Shown piece by piece: positions 15,770 through 18,485 of a stretch of 18,485 nucleotides of DNA (positions within the stretch are counted from its first letter, which is position 1; each line of letters begins with the position of its first letter). The notes under the pieces were generated by a model, which was not told where the DNA came from, ran no database searches, and saw nothing but the letters and a program-made list of their open reading frames with translations. The stretch spans positions 1-18,485 of the forward strand of contig JAAYSB010000160.1 of assembly GCA_012518475.1 (NCBI GenBank). Reading direction: 5' to 3'. The position numbers and the translations under genes were made by a program. Origin of the DNA: Intrasporangiaceae bacterium (GTDB taxonomy: Bacteria > Actinomycetota > Actinomycetes > Actinomycetales > Dermatophilaceae).

Positions 15770-16210
15770 CGCCTGGACCCCGAAGCCGCCGCCGAACTCA
15801 TCGGCTACCTCAAGCAAATGATCCAGACGGTGAACACCACGCTGGTGATCTCGACGCATCAGCTCGCGGGCCTCGAAGCTCTCTGTGACGACATCGGAAT
15901 CATCAGACAGGGCCGGCTCCTCACTGCCGGTCCCGTCGACACACTGCTCCAGCAGGAGTGGCCGGGACACCGCTACACCCTCAGCATCGACGGCGACCAC
16001 ACTGCAGCCCGCCGGATCGTCACCTCGCTCGCGACCGCAGATGACAGCGCCGGCAACGACCTCGCGTTCCACACCGACGATGAACGCACAGTCTCCGAGA
16101 TCGTGGCAGCGCTCGTGCATGAAGGTATCGCGGTGAGGTCCGTGATCCCGCAGCATCCGACGATCGAAGACTTCTACTTCACCACGCTCGACAAGGAGAC
16201 AGGCGCATGA
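15770..16210 (+). pseudogene. ABC transporter ATP-binding protein, 3' remnant
   Basis: The translation from about 15770 reads RLDPEAAAELIGYLKQ and continues to VNTTLVISTHQLAGLEALCD, then DIGIIRQGRLLTAG and a C-terminal domain. This is the D-loop, H-loop (His in STHQ) and end of an ABC ATPase, about 146 residues. The Walker A, Q-loop, LSGGQ signature and Walker B that should precede it are absent; upstream bases, including the short stretch after the marR stop, give no match in any frame. An ATG at 15818 could start a 130-residue product but it could not bind ATP normally. The stop overlaps the permease ATG (ATGA), so it was once an operon. Probably truncated by a deletion or insertion event. 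Confidence 0.8.
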
Positions 16211-17063
16211 CCATTCAGGCCGATATCCCGCAGCTCCCCGGAACACGTGGAGGGATCAGCTGGCAGCGTGTCACAGCTGTCATGCGTAGAGACTGGCTCG
16301 AGGTCGCGCGCAACAAGCAGGTGATCACGTCCCTCGTCGCCGTGCCCCTCTGTTCGCCGTCCTTCTCCCCGCAGCAATCATCCTGCTCGGCGGCTCAGGC
16401 ATCCTCACCTCCACAATCGCAGCACTGCAGGGATTTCTCGACAATCTGCCCGCAGGAGTCGCCCCGTCGGACTACACCCCCGACCAGACGATCGTGTACG
16501 CGGTGATCGTCTACTTCCTGGCGCCCTTCTTCCTCGTTATCCCCGTCATGACCGCATCGATCACCGCTTCTTCCAGCCTCGTGGGCGAGAAGGAACGCCG
16601 CACGATCGAGGGTCTGCTGTACACGCCGCTCACCAATCGCGAACTCGTGCTCGCCAAGGTGCTCGGCTCTATGATTCCCGCAGTTGTTCTTACCTGGATC
16701 GCATTCGTCATCTACACGGTGATCGTCGGAGTGCTCGGAGCACCCATGATGGGTGGGATCTTCTTCCCGACCTGGACCTGGGCCGTGCTCATCGTGCTGC
16801 TCGTGCCGCTCGTCGGGTTTCTCGTCACGAGCCTCATCGTCGCCGTGTCAGGTCGCTCGACCACGATGCAAGGCGCCCAAGGTACAGCGGTGTTCGTCGT
16901 GTTCCCGATCCTTGCCCTCGTCATCGGACAAGCCACCGGGCTCGTGCTCTTCAACGTCAATGTCGCCCTCATCGCAGCCGCGATACTCGCTATTGCTGAC
17001 GTGCTCGCTTTCCTGCTCGTCGTGGCGAAGTTCCAGCGAGAGCACATCGTCACGAAGCTCTGA
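16207..17063 (+). pseudogene. ABC-2 type permease, frameshifted
   Basis: The ATG at 16207 opens a frame with VTAVMRRDWLEVARNKQVIT, typical of the cytoplasmic N-terminus of NatB/ABC-2 permeases. The frame loses meaning near 16350 and ends at 16506. In the next frame the protein continues as LFAVLLPAAIILLGGSGIL from 16350, then SLVGEKERRTIEGLLYTPLT and four more hydrophobic helices to the stop at 17063. A single missing base around 16345-16351 restores one protein of about 285 residues with six transmembrane segments. Together with the truncated ATPase before it this points to an inactivated exporter. A sequencing error could explain the shift but not the ATPase truncation. Confidence 0.85.
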
Positions 17064-17235
17064 GCCAGGGCCGCCGTGAGAGGTAGGTCAGGAGCGAACG
17101 CTCGGCCCAGTGTCCGACCCACGCTTCCCACTCTCGCTCCTCAAGAACGCGTGTGCTCTTTCCCGCCGACGCTTGGAAGGCCCTGTCCCGAGCGTTACTA
17201 CCGCGCTCAAGCTCCGCGTCAATCACCTTAGGCAT
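17050..17235 (-). CDS. Short unrecognised ORF with a strong ribosome binding site
   Basis: A 61-residue basic/acidic protein starting MPKVIDAELERG and ending in an Arg-rich segment. I recognise no family; the first ten or so residues vaguely recall the N-terminus of TetR regulators, but the rest does not. AGGAGG lies exactly 8 nt before the ATG at 17235, the best Shine-Dalgarno of the right-hand part of the window. Its 3' end overlaps the permease 3' end by 14 bp on the other strand. It may be the truncated front of a larger gene. Being in a decayed region, it may not be functional. Confidence 0.3.
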   Translation of the reverse strand: MPKVIDAELERGSNARDRAFQASAGKSTRVLEEREWEAWVGHWAERSLLTYLSRRPWLRAS

Positions 17236-17284
17236 GTACTCATCCTCCTGGACTCAAAAAGGAGCGGCATCAAACCTGCGGCGC

Positions 17285-17419
17285 TTCAACCTGCGCGACG
17301 TCCAGATCGCAGCCCGTCACGCCGACCCTCGGACCACCATGCGCTATGACCGGGCCCGCAAGAACCTCGACCGGCACCCCAACTACATCCTCGCGGCCTA
17401 CATGGCATCAGGAACCTAA
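17285..17419 (+). pseudogene. Tyrosine recombinase/phage integrase, C-terminal remnant
   Basis: About 45 residues read FNLRDVQIAARHADPRTTMR then YDRARKNLDRHPNYILAAY. This is the end of a tyrosine integrase: the conserved His of box III lies in ARHADPRTT and the nucleophile Tyr in MRYDRAR. The catalytic Arg boxes and the rest of the enzyme are missing; upstream of 17285 the frame has no match. The open frame begins at 17153 but its first 44 codons are unrelated. It marks a lost mobile element and is not expected to be active. Confidence 0.8.
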
Positions 17420-17446
17420 CGGCTAGAACCACGACGCCTTTTCGTT

Positions 17447-17452
17447 TACGAT
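17447..17452 (+). promoter_or_regulatory. Candidate -10 box for toxin-antitoxin operon, leaderless
   Basis: TACGAT ends 6 nt before the ATG at 17459, inside the AT-richest stretch nearby (17440-17458). No Shine-Dalgarno precedes the ATG. Confidence 0.45.
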
Positions 17453-17458
17453 ATTCTC

Positions 17459-17704
17459 ATGCGTGAAGACGAAGTCAGCGAGGAGCTGGTCCAGCAGTGG
17501 GCCGACGAGGCCGAAGCCGGCTATGACGTCGAGACCCTCAAACGACGAGGCCGCGGTCGACCCGGTCGAGGAGCAGAACCCATGCAGGTCGTCGCCGTGC
17601 GCCTGACCGCTGAGGAGATCGCAGCCCTGGACGCACTCGCCGAACGCGAGCACCTCACCCGATCCGAAGCCATCCGCCGAGCCTTGGCCAACTTCGCCGC
17701 GTGA
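17459..17704 (+). CDS. Ribbon-helix-helix antitoxin
   Basis: An 81-residue protein. The N-terminal 40 residues are acidic (EELVQQWADEAEAGYD, a likely toxin-binding helix) followed by an Arg/Gly linker, RRGRGRPGRGAEP. The C-terminal 40 residues are a ribbon-helix-helix DNA-binding domain: VVAVRLTAEEIAALDALAER, then LTRSEAIRRALANFA. The strand VVAVRLT would insert in the DNA major groove as a dimer. The gene overlaps the downstream partner by 4 bp (GTGA). It should neutralise the toxin and repress its own promoter. The leaderless ATG at 17459 fits the TACGAT box just upstream. Confidence 0.82.
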   Translation: MREDEVSEELVQQWADEAEAGYDVETLKRRGRGRPGRGAEPMQVVAVRLTAEEIAALDALAEREHLTRSEAIRRALANFAA

Positions 17705-17943
17705 ACGTTCACCCCAGCGCCCTCAAGCACGGAGTAAGCGCCGAAGACGCAGTGCACGCCGCGTACTGGTCCCAGTGGGTTGAGCCACTCGAGGACGACG
17801 ACTGGCCGCACCGCGAGATGCGACTCGGCTTCGACACCCAGGCCCGCCTCCTGGAGACAATCGTGCTCGTCTTCGAGAGCGGCAACGAGCTAGTCATCCA
17901 CGCCATGCCAGCCCGTAAGCAGTACCTCGATCTCCTACCCTGA
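17701..17943 (+). CDS. BrnT-like toxin partner of the RHH antitoxin
   Basis: An 80-residue protein starting with GTG at 17701. Motifs are HPSALKHGVSAEDAVHAA near the N-terminus, RLGFDTQARLLETIVLVFES in the middle and ELVIHAMPARKQYLDLL at the end. A KHG-x-S helix, a central beta hairpin and a terminal HAMPAR-x-x-YL strand-helix resemble the BrnT/RelE-like fold of small ribonuclease toxins, and the pairing with an RHH protein supports it. The sequence is divergent from classical BrnT and activity is not shown by sequence alone. It overlaps the antitoxin by 4 bp, so the two are translated together. Confidence 0.65.
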   Translation: MNVHPSALKHGVSAEDAVHAAYWSQWVEPLEDDDWPHREMRLGFDTQARLLETIVLVFESGNELVIHAMPARKQYLDLLP

Positions 17944-18053
17944 CCCACCCAGCTACACGTCCGACCATGCCGCTGTCGGGGCCGGAAGGTGTGTTAATCG
18001 CGGTGACGCGCATAGCCACCCGCCTGCGGGCGAGAGGAGCCGCACCCGTCCGG

Positions 18054-18434
18054 CTATTCGCCAGCTTCTAGCGCTGCAAGGCTCACAGCTCGCGAGGTCG
18101 TCAGCTTGTCCTGGAGCGAGCGAAGCAAGTCGATCGCTTTGACATCCGGTCGGCCAAAGGTGTACTGGCTGTCCGAGCCAGAGCCGTACACCGCGCTGGC
18201 CCAGACAATCTCCGTGGCGATCAGGGCGCGCGTCCAATCTCGAACGGTTAGCGGCTGCCCCGTGCTGATCATGTCCGCAATTCGCCGTTTCTCCCGGTGC
18301 AGCCCTACCACCGACTCGAAGCCCATAGCGCGCACGATGTTGTCCGTGGGGTTTGCCGGTCCACCCCAGTCGAGGAGGCCCCAGCGCAGCATGGCTCGCT
18401 CTTCGCTGTTTAGCTCCACCGTCACGGGATCCAA
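18054..18434 (-). CDS. Conserved-looking hypothetical protein, 126 residues
   Basis: No family recognised. It is mostly soluble and helical. Motifs include LNSEERAMLRWGLLDWGGPA near the N-terminus and TVRDWTRALIATEIVWASAV in the middle, with no signal peptide or membrane segment. The codon bias is consistent with a real gene. The start is uncertain: TTG at 18434 gives 126 residues; GTG at 18425 or 18419 would give 123 or 121. No Shine-Dalgarno precedes any of them. It is convergent with the toxin gene, with 110 bp between the stops. A long inverted repeat (18437-18481) lies directly upstream. Confidence 0.6.
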   Translation of the reverse strand: MDPVTVELNSEERAMLRWGLLDWGGPANPTDNIVRAMGFESVVGLHREKRRIADMISTGQPLTVRDWTRALIATEIVWASAVYGSGSDSQYTFGRPDVKAIDLLRSLQDKLTTSRAVSLAALEAGE

Positions 18435-18436
18435 AG

Positions 18437-18481
18437 CCCGAAGGCTAGCCGCCCGCGTTCAAATCGGCTCGGGCCTTCGGG
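18437..18481. repeat. Imperfect 45-bp inverted repeat at right edge
   Basis: Outer arms CCCGAAGGC (18437-18445) and GCCTTCGGG (18473-18481) are exact inverted copies. Inner arms AGCCG (18447-18451) and CGGCT (18465-18469) also pair, around a 13-nt loop. It could be the terminator of a gene to the right, or a control site for the 126-residue gene, whose TTG start is 3 bp from it. It is cut close to the window edge, so its context is not visible. Confidence 0.55.
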
Positions 18482-18485
18482 ACAA

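Noticed and set aside
15701..16246. 181-codon minus-strand open frame opposite the ABC ATPase remnant
   Set aside because: The plus-strand frame shows clear ABC motifs while this one shows none; it is a shadow.
16340..16360. Programmed ribosomal frameshift joining the two permease frames
   Set aside because: No slippery heptamer or following pseudoknot is evident, and the partner ATPase is truncated, so decay by one-base deletion is simpler.
18451..18485. GTTCAAATC at the right edge looks like a tRNA T-loop and could mark an attachment site
   Set aside because: The flanking bases do not form a 5-bp T-stem, and no anticodon arm or acceptor pairing is visible; an inverted repeat explains the stretch better.

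Overview
The window is high-GC DNA from an actinomycete. GC-rich third positions dominate, and the gene order pgsA, DUF881, DUF1290, DUF881, gcvH, garA, ftsR-type MerR, DUF151 nuclease, second MerR, gcvP matches the conserved actinobacterial block known in Mycobacterium tuberculosis as Rv1822 to Rv1832. A member of the Micrococcales is a reasonable guess, but I cannot prove the genus.

Layout. Positions 1-954 hold the 3' end of an SbcC-type exonuclease ATPase gene on the plus strand, overlapping tail to tail with an SDR/epimerase-like gene (937-1866, minus). Then comes gcvP (2034-4907, minus), bounded downstream by a 36-bp near-perfect palindrome (1994-2029) and upstream by a single-aptamer glycine riboswitch (about 4986-5099). 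The rest of the block, all on the minus strand from 10679 down to 5189, is pgsA-like phosphotransferase, DUF881, DUF1290 (Sbp), DUF881, gcvH, garA, ftsR-like MerR, DUF151 nuclease and a second MerR. The first four are chained by stop/start overlaps. Divergent from pgsA is a MalY/PatB-type C-S lyase (10747-11892, plus). It converges on a fused isobutyryl-CoA mutase gene, icmF (11896-15120, minus). icmF and a MarR-family gene (15195-15698, plus) diverge from a 74-bp spacer with a perfect 18-bp palindrome overlapping a likely icmF promoter.

From about 15700 to the end the character changes to an accessory, decayed region. It holds the 3' remnant of an ABC ATPase, a frameshifted ABC-2 permease, a short minus-strand ORF with an excellent ribosome binding site, the last 45 or so residues of a tyrosine recombinase, an intact-looking ribbon-helix-helix plus BrnT-like toxin-antitoxin pair, an unrecognised 126-residue protein gene, and a long imperfect inverted repeat at the right edge.

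How it works together. gcvP and gcvH supply two parts of the glycine cleavage system; gcvT and a lipoamide dehydrogenase gene are not here. gcvP is sensed by glycine through its riboswitch. GarA (OdhI) is the phospho-switch that controls 2-oxoglutarate and glutamate metabolism in relatives. The block thus joins one-carbon, nitrogen and TCA control to membrane/division genes. IcmF rearranges branched and linear C4 acyl-CoAs and is probably controlled by the neighbouring MarR protein. Several genes (pgsA, malY, icmF, marR, the antitoxin) have a -10-like hexamer 6 to 8 nt before the start codon and no Shine-Dalgarno, suggesting leaderless transcripts. The most interesting undescribed signals are regulatory: the GTCACA repeat cluster before the second MerR gene, the MarR-icmF palindrome, and the gcvP 3' palindrome.
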